Below are positions 9,666-22,361 of a stretch of DNA of 64,000 bases, piece by piece (the first letter of the stretch is position 1; every line of letters starts with the position of its first letter). The position numbers and the translations under genes are program-made. Origin of the DNA: Punctularia strigosozonata HHB-11173 SS5. Taxonomy: Eukaryota; Basidiomycota; Agaricomycetes; Corticiales; Punctulariaceae. A model generated the notes under the pieces. It ran no database searches and had not been told where the DNA came from. It saw only the letters and a list, made by a program, of their open reading frames with translations. Where the stretch lies: assembly GCF_000264995.1 (NCBI RefSeq), contig NW_006767441.1, positions 139,020-203,019 of the forward strand, written 5' to 3'.

Positions 9666-11080
9666 ATGGATCACACCAACCTCGTCCAGAGCGTCGTCGC
9701 TGCCGCCTCCATCGCCAGCTCGTCCGCCGCTCATTCCCGCGGCGTCAAGCGCTCCCGCGAGAACGAGACCCCCGCCCAACGCCAGAAGCGCGAGAAGGCC
9801 GCCGAACGACAGCGCCGCAAGCGCGAGCGCGACAGGCTCGCCGCCCTCGGCGTCTACATCGACAACTCCCCCGCCCGCGGCCGTGCAGAAAACCCGGTGG
9901 TGGTCGATGCGCCCGTCAATGGACGTCCCCCGCCCCCTCCCAGATACCCGCCACAACCTGCACACCCGCCGCCTCAAGCGCACCCGCCACCCCAAGCTCA
10001 CCTGCAACCTCAACCCCATCTTCAGCAACCTCCACCTCAAGCACACCTGCAGCAGCAGCAGCACCCGCAACCGCAACATGTCGTGACCGCGCCTCCGCAG
10101 CCGCCACCACCCCCGGCACCCCAGGCGGTCCAGCCCCCTAACCCGACGACCCCTCAGGGGCATGCCGCCAGTTTCGCGCAAGACGTGTCGCCCGAGGAGC
10201 TCGCGCGGCGCGAGCGCGTGCGCACCGCCGCCAGGGAGCGCCAGAGGAAGCATCGAGCGCTTGTCAAAGCCCGCAAGCTGCAGGAGCTCGGGTACGACAT
10301 GGGCAACCCGACCACGGCGGACGACGTCCAATACCACCTCAACCCCGATGGGACGTACCAGCAGGTCTTCCCTCCTCCCGAGCACGAGCAGCAGCAGCAA
10401 CAGCAGCCGCCTCCTCCAGCCCCGCCTCCACCCCAGCCGCAACAACAGCCGCAGCAGCAGCAGCAGCAACAACAGCAACAGCAACAGCAACAGCCGCCTC
10501 CTCCGCCGCCACCGATGATTCAAGAGCCTCCGGTCCCCGAAGTGCCAAACAGTCAAACGGGCGGGCAGACCTTCGCCCAAATGCTGCTCCTGTCGTTTTC
10601 CTGCGCGCCACTCCTGAAGCAGCACGTCCTCCGCACCCTCTCCATGACGACCGAAGAGCTTGCCTCGCTCGAGCCCGTCATCGCCCACGCCTGGGACAAA
10701 TGGGACGCAGAGGTGAGGTTCCCATCCCCGTCGAACGTGGCGATCCGCCGTTGATCAGAACGATCGCGTCACCCCAGCGTCGCTACCGCTTCGGCCCCGA
10801 CCCGGGCAGCGTCTCCACCTACGACGCCCAACAGGCGTACGCCGCGCAGGCCCACGTTCAAGCCCACGCGCAGGCTCACGCCGAGTCCGCGTCCGCCGCC
10901 GCAGGGCCGAACGAGTTTCGCGCGCGCTTCCACCGCCCGCTCACGGCGCCCTCGCCGTTCCAACAGCTGACCGCGAATAGCGCCCCCTCCGCCGGCCCCG
11001 AATCTGAGGCGCTTGACCCGCACCTCGCGGCCGAGCTCGCTCGTGGCGAGGCGGAGGGCGTGGCGAAGAAGCTGCGCTAG
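9666..11080 (+). CDS. Gln/Pro-rich protein with two basic helical blocks, possible DNA-binding regulator
   Basis: Exon 1 (9666-10712) starts MDHTNLVQSVVAAASIASS and exon 2 (10778-11080) starts RRYRFGPDPGSVSTYDAQQ; the GTGAGG donor and CCCAG acceptor keep the frame. Two Arg/Lys blocks recur: QKREKAAERQRRKRERDRLA (about 9780-9840) and RERVRTAARERQRKHRALVK (about 10208-10270), each followed by a short LxxLG segment. Between and after them are long Pro/Gln/His tracts, including a polyglutamine run near 10450-10490 encoded by mixed CAG/CAA. The block resembles the basic half of a bZIP, but no leucine heptad follows, so I do not call it a bZIP factor. The tail is Ala/His-rich (QAHVQAHAQAHAES). Confidence 0.72.
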
Positions 11081-11394
11081 TACCCATCCTTCTTGGTCTC
11101 CCTACATTCCCCTCCTTGAACTCACGGCGCTGGTCCCATATCGTCATCATCAAACAATTAAATTGTACTTACGACGTGTATTCTGCATCCTCCCCTCCCG
11201 AAGTTCTTCTCATGTGTAACGATAACATATCGCGCCCTTCCGTTCGACACTGGCAGACGCCGGTCGATGTAGCTCTTGGGACCACGCATGATCTTACATC
11301 ATACAACGTCGTAATTCATGCATATATGCGCGATTTTGTCCTCGCAACGTCGTCCAAAGGCGTATTGTATAGTACATGCAAGAGTATCGTCAGG
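11081..11394. other. 3' flank with no recognisable gene
   Basis: This stretch follows the stop of the Gln/Pro-rich gene and precedes the stop of a short minus-strand coding segment. It is AT-richer than the genes and I see no conserved reading frame or repeat. Confidence 0.4.
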
Positions 11395-11490
11395 TTACAC
11401 CTCCGCGGACTTCAGCTTCTCGATGCATTTGTAGATCACCCCCAGCGCAATAAGCTGCCAAGCTGTTGGCCCAAACTCGGTCCGCTTCGC
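11395..11490 (-). CDS. Terminal exon of a small unrecognised minus-strand gene
   Basis: The minus strand reads TEFGPTAWQLIALGVIYKC followed by IEKLKSAEV and a TAA at 11395-11397. The composition is protein-like (an aromatic/aliphatic helix, then a charged end). An acceptor AG preceded by a CTGAA branch-like sequence lies just upstream, near 11491. A candidate upstream exon around 11620-11690 reads ALLTSVIYISHEASSPVEY. I could not assemble a complete gene or name a family. A small membrane or mitochondrial protein is possible because of the hydrophobic segment. Confidence 0.3.
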   Translation of the reverse strand, partial: AKRTEFGPTAWQLIALGVIYKCIEKLKSAEV

Positions 11491-11939
11491 GACGATTCAG
11501 CAACGATGCCGCGCAAGTCGATTGCTCGGCACATTGGACTGCTCCTCGGTGTTGGGCGACTTCGTGTCGATACACATCTGACGGCGCACGCTCGTCGGAC
11601 TGTGTTCCTTTATGGCCAAACCATGTACTCAACTGGCGATGATGCTTCGTGAGAGATGTAGATGACGCTGGTCAACAACGCGGTGCATGAACAAGAGGGC
11701 CAGATGCGCAGGCTAATGTCCTGATAGCGGACTGGGTGCCTTCCCGAAAACATCACAGGGAAGCTCTAAAACTGGTGTTTCGGTGGGAGCGAATATCAGC
11801 ACTTCATCGAATAGACGATATTGGAACGGCATGATCATGCACTATCCGCGCACACACACACTCGGATCGCTTTCCAATCACGCATTAATCTATAGCCCAA
11901 GGCAATGGGAATAGCATAACATCACAAGCGCGCGAGCGT

Positions 11940-13391
11940 CTAGTAGTAGTGAACCTGCTCGCGAAGCTGTCAGCGCTGTTCGTAGCCATCGTGATGTAGC
12001 AGGTGCTCACCTCCTCCCGCTCACGTCCACGCATGAAGGGCGGCTCGGTACCCTTGTAGTAAATATCGGTCCAGAGGTCGCTGAGCGGCGGCTCGGGCGA
12101 CGCCTTGGCCTCCTCGACGGACTTGTCAACGGTAGCCTTTGCCTCCTTGTCGATTTTCTGATAAAGCATGAATATCAGCACGACTTGATCTCCACTTATG
12201 GCGTACCTTGAGATCGTCCTCGGTCGCGAGACCCCACTCCTCGATGTAGCGCATAAGGCCGCGGATCGGGTCCTGTGTGCTCCGCATGCGCTGGATCTCC
12301 TCGCGAGTACGGTAGGTGGTGCCCGGGTCGGACATGGAGTGGCCGCCGTAGCGGTAGGTGACAAACTCGACGAGGAGCGGGCCCTTGCCGGAGAGCGCCC
12401 ACTCGCGCGCGTAGCGCACACCCTGGAGGACGGCGATGATGTCCATGCCGTTCACCTGCAGACCGGGGATCTTGTCGCCGCGGGTGAAGTAGGCGGTGTT
12501 GGACGAGGAGCGCTCGGCGGAGGTACCCATGCCGTACTTGTTGTTCTCGCAGACGAAGACGCAAGGCAGGTCCCAGAGCTTAGCCTGCAAGCGCGAACGG
12601 TCAGCATCGTCAGATGACGCGCGAGAGCGGCCGGTGAAATAACGAACCATGTTGAACGCCTCGAACACCTGGCCCTGGTTGCTAGCACCGTCACCGTACA
12701 TCGCGAACGTGACCTCCTTCTTGCCGAGGTACTTCTGCGCGAACGAAATGCCGGCGCCGAGGGGAACCTGCGCGCCGACGATACCGTTACCGCCGAAGAA
12801 ACTCTTGGTGAAGATGTGCATCGATCCACCCTTGCCGTGCGACATGCCGGCCTGGCGACCAAGCAGCTCGGCGAGCACACCGGTGATGGAGCCGCCGCGG
12901 AGGACGGCGAAGGGGTGGCAACGGTAGGAGGTGATGACCTTGTCATCCGGGGTGATACCGTGCTCAAGGCCTACGGAAACAGCTTCCTGTACGCGCCAAC
13001 CGCTGAATTAGCGTGCGTCAGACAGATCCACGGGAAACGATGAACGTACCTGTCCGATAGCAAGATGGCAGAAGCCACGGATGAGCTTTGCCTTGTAAAG
13101 CGCGTCGGCGGCCATCTCCATGCGACGCATGGTCGTCATCTGGCTGTACATCTTGAGCAGGCCATCCTTCGTGACCTCGACCTCGAGACTGGGCGCATCC
13201 AAGTTGTGGGCGTGGAACGAGTCGTCGTGGAGCCGGACCTTGAACGGCTCAGAATGGGCCGGCTCCGAGATGGGCGTCGTGCTGTCGGCGGCGGTCTGGA
13301 GACCACGGGCAAGGACGGAAGCGGAGCGGGGAGCACGGACGGCGGCGCGCGCGAGGGCGGGGCGTATGCGAGCCAGCGCCGAGGCAGACAT
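11940..13391 (-). CDS. PDA1: Pyruvate dehydrogenase E1 alpha subunit, mitochondrial
   Basis: E1-alpha, with E1-beta, decarboxylates pyruvate using thiamine diphosphate in the mitochondrial PDH complex. ATG 13389-13391 opens an Arg/Ala-rich targeting peptide ([20 protein letters not shown]). The core follows: [38 protein letters not shown], the ThDP/Mg site [10 protein letters not shown]...[10 protein letters not shown], and the regulatory phosphorylation loop [16 protein letters not shown] (conserved Ser in GHSMSDPG). Introns lie near 13000-13050, at 12585-12647, near 12150-12205 and near the end, leaving a last exon that encodes VHYY and the stop at 11940-11942. The 63-nt intron at 12585-12647 has no stop and is a multiple of three, so retention would add 21 residues. 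It is divergent from ADE12. Confidence 0.93.
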
Positions 13392-15860
<2,469 letters not shown>

Positions 15861-16166
15861 AAAATTCAAAAGCAGCTTGTAAAACTAGAGTTTTGAATCA
15901 GCCGCAAGAACAATGTTTCGAACACCTTCGCATCGGTCGGTCGTGCCCAAAAACTCACAAGGAACATCAGTGCTTGCAAGTGTATAGTTATGTACAAACT
16001 GCTAGGATGAGCGGAAAACACGACAGCGGACGACTATGATACAAGGATATGCAGCAACTAGATATACAGCACGATGCGATACTGAACTGCGACCGCGTAG
16101 TCCATGATCCCTGCGAGCAAGCCAAACAAGAAAAACGCAACCCAGGATTTCATCGACGGCAAGATA
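15861..16166. other. Convergent 3' intergenic region
   Basis: This 306-bp gap lies between the stop codons of ADE12 and the Zn2Cys6 factor, which converge. I see no reading frame or repeat of note. The sequence must hold both 3' UTRs and polyadenylation signals. Confidence 0.5.
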
Positions 16167-19155
16167 TCATCGCCCCATCGAGTTCTGCATGCCCTGATGG
16201 TGATGTTGGAACAGGTATGTGAATGAGTCCTGCGGCATCTCCGACCCGGGCCCCACCCCCATCCGCCGTGCGCCGCCGTAAAAGTCGGCGTGGGCTATCT
16301 CGCCCGGGTTCAGCGGCCCGCCGAACACGTCGTGTCCGTAGTGCGACTCGAGCGATGGCGCCTCGTACGCCGGCGCCGCCGCGGGCTGCAGCAGGTACGG
16401 CGCCTGTAAGTCGATCGACGCGCTGTCGTACGAGCCGTAGGCGTCGTAGGTCGGCGGCGCCTGCGGGATCTCCATCTGGGTGGGTTGCGGCGCCGGGACC
16501 GCGGGGGCCGGTGCGAGCACAATGGGCTGCGTTTGGTACATGGGCACGGTCGTCGGTTGCGGCGGCGGCATGACTTGCTGCTGCTGTGACAGCGAGTGCC
16601 GCTTGCTCATGGACGGATGTCGCGGGCGCAGCGTCACCTCGCCAGCTTCCAGCTCCCTCGTCACCGACCGGTCGTCGAAAGCCTGCTCCCGGGACGAGGC
16701 GCGGCTCGACGACGGGCCTCGGGTGGGGGCAGCCCCTTGCGCGTTTCGACGATGCAGCATCCGCAACCATGAGATCTTGCCGCCATTGCGAGGCTCTTCG
16801 GAGAGCGGAATATCGAATTTGGAGGCCATGTCACTGAGAATGTCGATGGCACGCATGGCCGACGGGAAGTGACTCCGTTCTCGAAGCAAGCGAATGGTGT
16901 CCTGGAGGCGGCGAACGCCCACCGCAGAGATGTTGGAATAGATGACCATCATTGCTAGGAAGGTGTGCCCGCACGCGGCGAGATGCTGGATCTGTTGCAT
17001 ACCGAAAGATTTGAGCAAGTCCCGGACGGAGAGCAAGTCGTAGAGGCGTATGATGTTCTCGCAGGATTGTTCGGCCCGAGCGGCCGATAGACTGAGCGGG
17101 CCGGGAGGGGCCAGCGGCTTGTCCTTCAGCTCGAGCGCAATGCGTTCCCGTGCTATCAAGGCTCGAATCAGATTCTACGCGAGATGATCAGTAGGAGTAC
17201 GTGAGACTGCGGGGGTGGGCCTACGTGTGCGATCTCAAGGCGACACGATTGGATAAAACGCGCGTCCCCTTTCAGTTTCAGTGCCTCATCCAGATTTCGT
17301 GGGGCTCGCAGATGGTCCGGCAGGTTGGCGTGCCACCTATCGAGCATACTGTCTGCGCGTGACAGGATGGCAATGCGATCGAAGGCAGGGTAGTGATGTC
17401 GAAATGAGTAGATGATATCCGTCTGCGTGTTCTTGTCCTTCCGGGGATATATCTGGGGCGGCGTATTGCACGCTAGCAGCATATGCTCGACAACGGCATT
17501 GATCTGTGTCGTGGCATTGCAACTGTCGGAGAAGTGAGCACGGCGCGGGTTTATCACGTTCGTGGAATGTCGTACGCAGCCTGCAGAACGTTTGGCTTTT
17601 CCGGAGGCTGAGGGCTGATGGAGTCCAACGTGATGCAGCTGTCGTCAACGGCTTCGGCTGCGGGAGTGCGAAGTTTAATTAGCTGGGAAAAAAGCGGAGA
17701 TAAGAAGGGTTACGTGCGCAGCGGGACGTTGCAGTCGGCGATTCGAAGCATGGGCGGGCGGCCAATCTGGGAAAACCAAGGTCAGTCGCCCAGCACGCGG
17801 TTGCTCCATCTTTCTCAGGCTTACGGCGCACGCTACCGCCCTGCGATAAACACCGTCAGCGAGAACGCCCCCCGGAGATGAGAGAAGACAACTAGGGAAA
17901 CACGCACTTGTCAAGGGAGTAGATCGCCCAAAACACGCGCTTTCTGCACTCGGAGACCACGCAGTCGAAGTTCCAGTGTTCTGACGCCTGGTGCATTCCT
18001 GACCTGTATTGCGGAAATGAGCTGTCCGAACGCAGGAAACGATGAGAGACCACCCACGCAAAGGCTAATGCGATGGCCTGCCCCACGAGGCTGGCATGCA
18101 CCGACGCTTGACCGAGACCTTCCGCGTACATAGCGAGATAGAAAAGAGCCTTTTCCGGTCGCGGTGATCAATATTGCTGAAAAAGGAAAGAGTCTCATTA
18201 CGTACTTGGATACAGTGCAAATCCGACCGCTTCTCCTGCAGTAATCGATTGCCGCATATGAAATACCGGACACCAGCGGTTTTCTTGTCGTTGGGGTCCC
18301 CCAAGACACTAGGATCGTCATCGATGGATCGGGAGGAGATAGCGCAGAGGGCCATGAGCAGAGCACCAAACTCGCGAGTGCAAGGGACGGCCTTCTTCTT
18401 GACGTCCATGTAGTGGTTGAGGAAGGTTGGGCAATGTAATATCGGCCACATGCTTTCGGTGTAGTCCAGGTGATTGCGTATCAAGCGGTCAAGCAAGTCC
18501 GAGGGACAGACGGCAAGCAATGCATCCCACACATCATGACCAGGGGTTCGATCTGGGGTGGGTTGGGAAGGTAAGGAGGAGCGGCGGAGGGCGTCGGTTT
18601 CGGTTGACAACGCACGCCCAATTCTCTCCGTCGGATGAGTACCCGTCCCGCAGCCCAAATGCAGGTTGCTGAGCCTCTCGATAAGAGGAAGGCCACTCGA
18701 GCTGCCCGACAGATGGATCTGGTCTTCGGCGTCGAGCCACAAAGACGATTGCCACTGTTCTTGGTCCTGGACGTCCTGTGCGGTCGTTCGGTTCTTGACG
18801 TTCGGAACCTGGACGAAAGGAGCGACGGGGGTATTACTCACCGCCTCTGGGCGATTCGGGGAGTGGGACGATCGCTCGGTCTTAACTTTCTTTGATATTA
18901 TGCCCGATGGAAACCGTAGTCGATCGCTGTTGAAGATGTCAGATTCGCATACCACGAACGAGCCGAGGGCCGAGACGGCGCCACGTACGACTCGGTAGTC
19001 TCGCACACGACGTTGCTGTTCCTGCAGCGTTTGCATGGCCTCTCCTCCTCGCAACGTAATTTTCGCCTGCGACAGCTATCGCAGGCGACCTTGATCGTCT
19101 CTCGCCTTCGTTTGGGCGGCTCCACGGTCCCGGAAGGTCGTGCTTGCGCAGGCAT
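16167..19155 (-). CDS. Zn2Cys6 fungal-type transcription factor
   Basis: ATG 19153-19155 starts MPAQARPSGTVEPPKRRRET, followed by the binuclear cluster ACDSCRRRKLRC...PCKRCRNSNVVC, with spacing CX2CX6CX5CX2CX6C. The fungal-specific transcription factor domain follows over several exons: LIRNHLDYTESMWPILHCPT (about 18440-18500), REFGALLMALCAISSRSIDD, FYLAMYAEGLGQASVHASLV, RKRVFWAIYSLDK and, after an intron, IGRPPMLRIADCNVPL. The last exon (16167-17159) has helices such as AACGHTFLAMMVIYSNIS, then a Gln/Pro/Tyr-rich tail that may activate transcription. Between YSLDK and IGRPP (about 17760-17905) splicing is uncertain: one 140-nt intron, or two introns around a 9-nt exon at 17832-17840. The target pathway is unknown. 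Confidence 0.87.
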
Positions 19156-19854
19156 CGAAGTAGCCACTGGCAGCAACCGAGCTGCCGAAGGTTCGTGGAA
19201 GGCCCCCTAAACGGCAATACGCGCCTTACTGACCACGGCACAGCCACCCACTCAGAGGACATGCGCCAACGCCCCGATCCAGTTGGATTCGTGCCCCGCA
19301 GAGCAGCGTCGCCGCCGCAAGGTATTGGCCGACCAACATTCATTGCAGGTAAGGGGAAACGTCCATCATTTTTCTTGCATCCGCTAGCGCCGCGAGCATG
19401 AGCTGCTAGCCGACACACCCACTAGCCTGCGGCAGTAAAAACGCCGGTTTAGTATAGATGAAGCGCGGTAACGAGATCGCACCTTGCCGACTTTGTCTGG
19501 CGAGGGTGGGGTGTCAAGTCCCAACGGCTCACCTCTTCCCCGCGTCGGTCCCTCATGAAATCCGCATGGGTCCCATGGCGAGAACTGATAGCCTGGAATA
19601 CTCGATGACACAATATTTACATACAAGCGAAGCTTTGGATCAGACGCATCACATTCCCGCGTCAAAAAGAATGCGTGGCACAGACATTCGAAGAAGAAGA
19701 ACGCCTCTCTCCCAGTTGACCATTTAGCTCGTCTCCACCACCCCCTCTTCCCTATAGACTCCGCTCGCGATCTGTTCCCTGTGAAGGGCGTCCACTGGCA
19801 GCAACGGCGGAAAAGAACGAAGGAAGGAAAATCGCGTAATTAGCCTTCCACCCG
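19156..19854. other. Intergenic region upstream of the Zn2Cys6 factor
   Basis: About 700 bp lie between the start of the Zn2Cys6 gene and the stop of the DUF3445 gene, both on the minus strand. The stretch holds the promoter of the former and the 3' UTR of the latter. Short frames here show no family features. Confidence 0.45.
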
Positions 19855-21680
19855 CTACCAAACCGGCAGAACTGGCTCACGATACGGGAGGAAGCAATCT
19901 TGATATAGATGGACACCCTTGTGCCTCGCTAGCTCCGGATCCCAACTGCGAATGTATGCCGCCATCCGACCCGGTACTCCGGGTTCGTGCACCACCTCCC
20001 TAGCGGGCCCTGTCGCGCCGAAGCAATAATGATTCAATCTCATGGTCTATCTTCCACCCGCTGGCCACAAGTGGAGCGTCACTTACGGACGTAGGTGTGC
20101 ACCAACCAGACGACGGCTCCAGATTTAGGAAGCCTCCGCAACGTCTGACGCTCCTGCCGCAGGAAAACTGCCTCCGGGTCAGAAATAGGTTGTGGCGGAC
20201 TCCACACGCCATAAGATGCCGATCCCACTCTTGGTCCACGGAGCACGGGGTCGTAATCGTCTTCCGGGCCCATGGATATCGTCGGCCATTGCAATTCATC
20301 TGTCGTAAATAGAACACGTTGTGAGCAACGTTGAATGCGGTTGCGAAATGACATGCGGCATCACCGTGTATGCTGAACGTCGCAGTGTTGCGGTGAATGG
20401 GAGTATCAACCTTCATCTTCGACAAGAATCTGAGAAGAGCAAATTACGACGGTCAGCGTTGGTTTCATAATGACGGCGAAGATCACGATTGACCGTTCCA
20501 GCGGATGCCGCAGTTGCGAGTCGTAGTGTGGGACCCTCCCATTGGTGTGTAAAGTGGACAAATCGATTCCGAGTCTGCCGGCGAGGCGCTGACCGCAGCC
20601 GAGACCGAACATGCACGCGGAAAGATAATACTGGAACAAGGAAGTCAGCGCCCCGCCCCGATACCGGATTGAGTTGTGATCAACGTGAAATCGCCGAGTC
20701 CAAATAAACAATGGCTAATGGTGGGAATGCTAACCTTGCCGTCGGGCTCTTCAACGAGAAGATTGATGTCATCCGGCTGGATCAGGCCCGCGACCTGCTC
20801 GCCGCTCGTCAGGGTCTAGCGCGGCCGACTAGCGGGGTTCGGCGAATAGGATCGCGTACCTTCAAGGGGTCGTCTTTGCCAAGGTCATAATAAGCGCCTA
20901 GTTTGGGTATCGCGACACTGATGATCTCGCCGTCTCCCTCCCATCCGAGACCATTCGCGTTACGTCGCACTTCGTAGACATTGGGATACCGCCTCACCAA
21001 GTACTCTGATGATGGGATACGCCCTGGCGTGAGCGGTGCATGTATATTGCAAAACGGGCGAAGACAGACCGCAGAGATCTTGGCAAAGCTCGAAGACAGC
21101 TTCTTTGGCCTGTGGTAGGTAGCCACATATTTGATCGGCTCGTTCGTTATATCGCGCCGTGCGCAGCGCATGGTAGCGGGGGAATTCATTGTCGAGCTGG
21201 CAGCGACCATGAGCGCTTCTCTCTCCGGGTGAACCGGGATTGAAACCGTACCAGAACCCAGTCGTTCAGGTCGAGAGGCTTTGTGAGGATCATACTGTGC
21301 GATCGTGGAGTCAGCTTGTGGGGCATCCATCGTCGTCGAAGAGGTCAGAACATACTGGCGGGCATACGGCCGGAACGGCCGAAAATCAGGTGCGGGCGTC
21401 TTTTGCAAGTCAAAGCCTGCACGCGGAACGATGACCGGAGGTTTCCATTCCATCGGCCGCCATTCTGAAAAGCCGTCGTTGGATGTTCGTTCCATCAATG
21501 AAACGTACTGGACTAACGGCCTGGTGTCTGAATCGCGAATCCTTTCCGTGCTTGATGCCCGGGCGATGGAGGAACGGCGGCAACTTTCCGACTAAAGAAG
21601 GACTTGCCGCGTCGCTGAAGATATATTACAAGTCCCAAGAGGACGAAGGAGAGACCGAGCTCCGGATTTGAGATAGCCAT
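19855..21680 (-). CDS. DUF3445 (haem-dependent oxidative N-demethylase alpha-like) protein with N-terminal membrane anchor
   Basis: ATG 21678-21680 begins MAISNPELGLSFVLLGLVIY, a predicted single membrane anchor. The first exon is spliced at GTTAGT...TTTTCAG to QWRPMEWKPPVIVPRAGFD. The DUF3445 core follows over several exons: DFRPFRPYARQYVLT, a LDLNDWV segment, RYNERADQICGYLPQAKE, YYLSACMFGLGCGQRLAGR, LSKMKVDTPIHRNTATFSIH and the family signature RQERQTLRRLPKSGAVVWLV. The last exon ends MAAYIRSWDPELARHKGVHL...CFLPY, with stop at 19855-19857. Characterised bacterial relatives are haem/flavin oxidative demethylases acting on small amines. A fungal substrate is not established, so the activity is inferred. 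Confidence 0.8.
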
Positions 21681-22361
21681 GGCGAAGACGGTGGGGGCGG
21701 GCTTTCTCGAGAGGCAGACGCAAACTAGGAATGTAGTAGGATCGGCACATTCTTAAGCTCTTGATAAGCGGGGGTGATCAGGCCAACGGCGGAGAACGAG
21801 TCGGAAGAAGGTAAACAACTGAGGTGAGAGCCACGCCGCGTGTGCACAACTCGGATGCAGCCTCTCGGAGCGGCGCCCCCTCCGGGCGGACTGCTGCCCG
21901 TGACTGGACGTTGCACGGAAGGTTCCTGCCTGTTTCTGGATCGGGGTGTGGATGTTATTTTTCGTTTCCTCCCAAAAGGATTGTGACCGAGGTCCAGCGG
22001 AGCGGGTGAGGTCTGCACCTCCGAGCCTGTAGCCGATCCCATACAAGGCGCGTTCGGAGGAAGGGGAATCGGGCCTGGCCCCTGTCTTCTGCTCTCCGAC
22101 GGACGCATCTGCCCCTGCTCCCTGGACGTTGCCCCCGACAACCTCCAAGCGCTCACCTGCCGGCACCAACTGTGGCGGGGTGGCGAATCCGAGCCTCGGC
22201 TGCAAGAAGCAGAAAACGAAATGAAATAAGAGACCTTACGTATACGACATACCCAGGAACCGCGATACCACATCGGGCTAGAAGACCCATCCTCCCACAG
22301 CGTATAACAAAGGCTGTCCCGACCCCGGCCAGTTTTTCGTGGTTGGTTTGCGCACACCACG
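21681..22361. promoter_or_regulatory. DUF3445/permease divergent intergenic region
   Basis: About 680 bp separate two divergent start codons. Overlapping minus-strand frames at 21725-22408 are low in conserved features and look like compositional ORFs. I see no repeat. Confidence 0.4.

Noticed and set aside
9624-10688. Long minus-strand ORF (354 codons) opposite the Gln/Pro-rich gene
   Set aside because: Its Leu/Arg-rich translation is the antisense of CAG/CCG-rich codons. The plus strand has the meaningful start, splice and composition.
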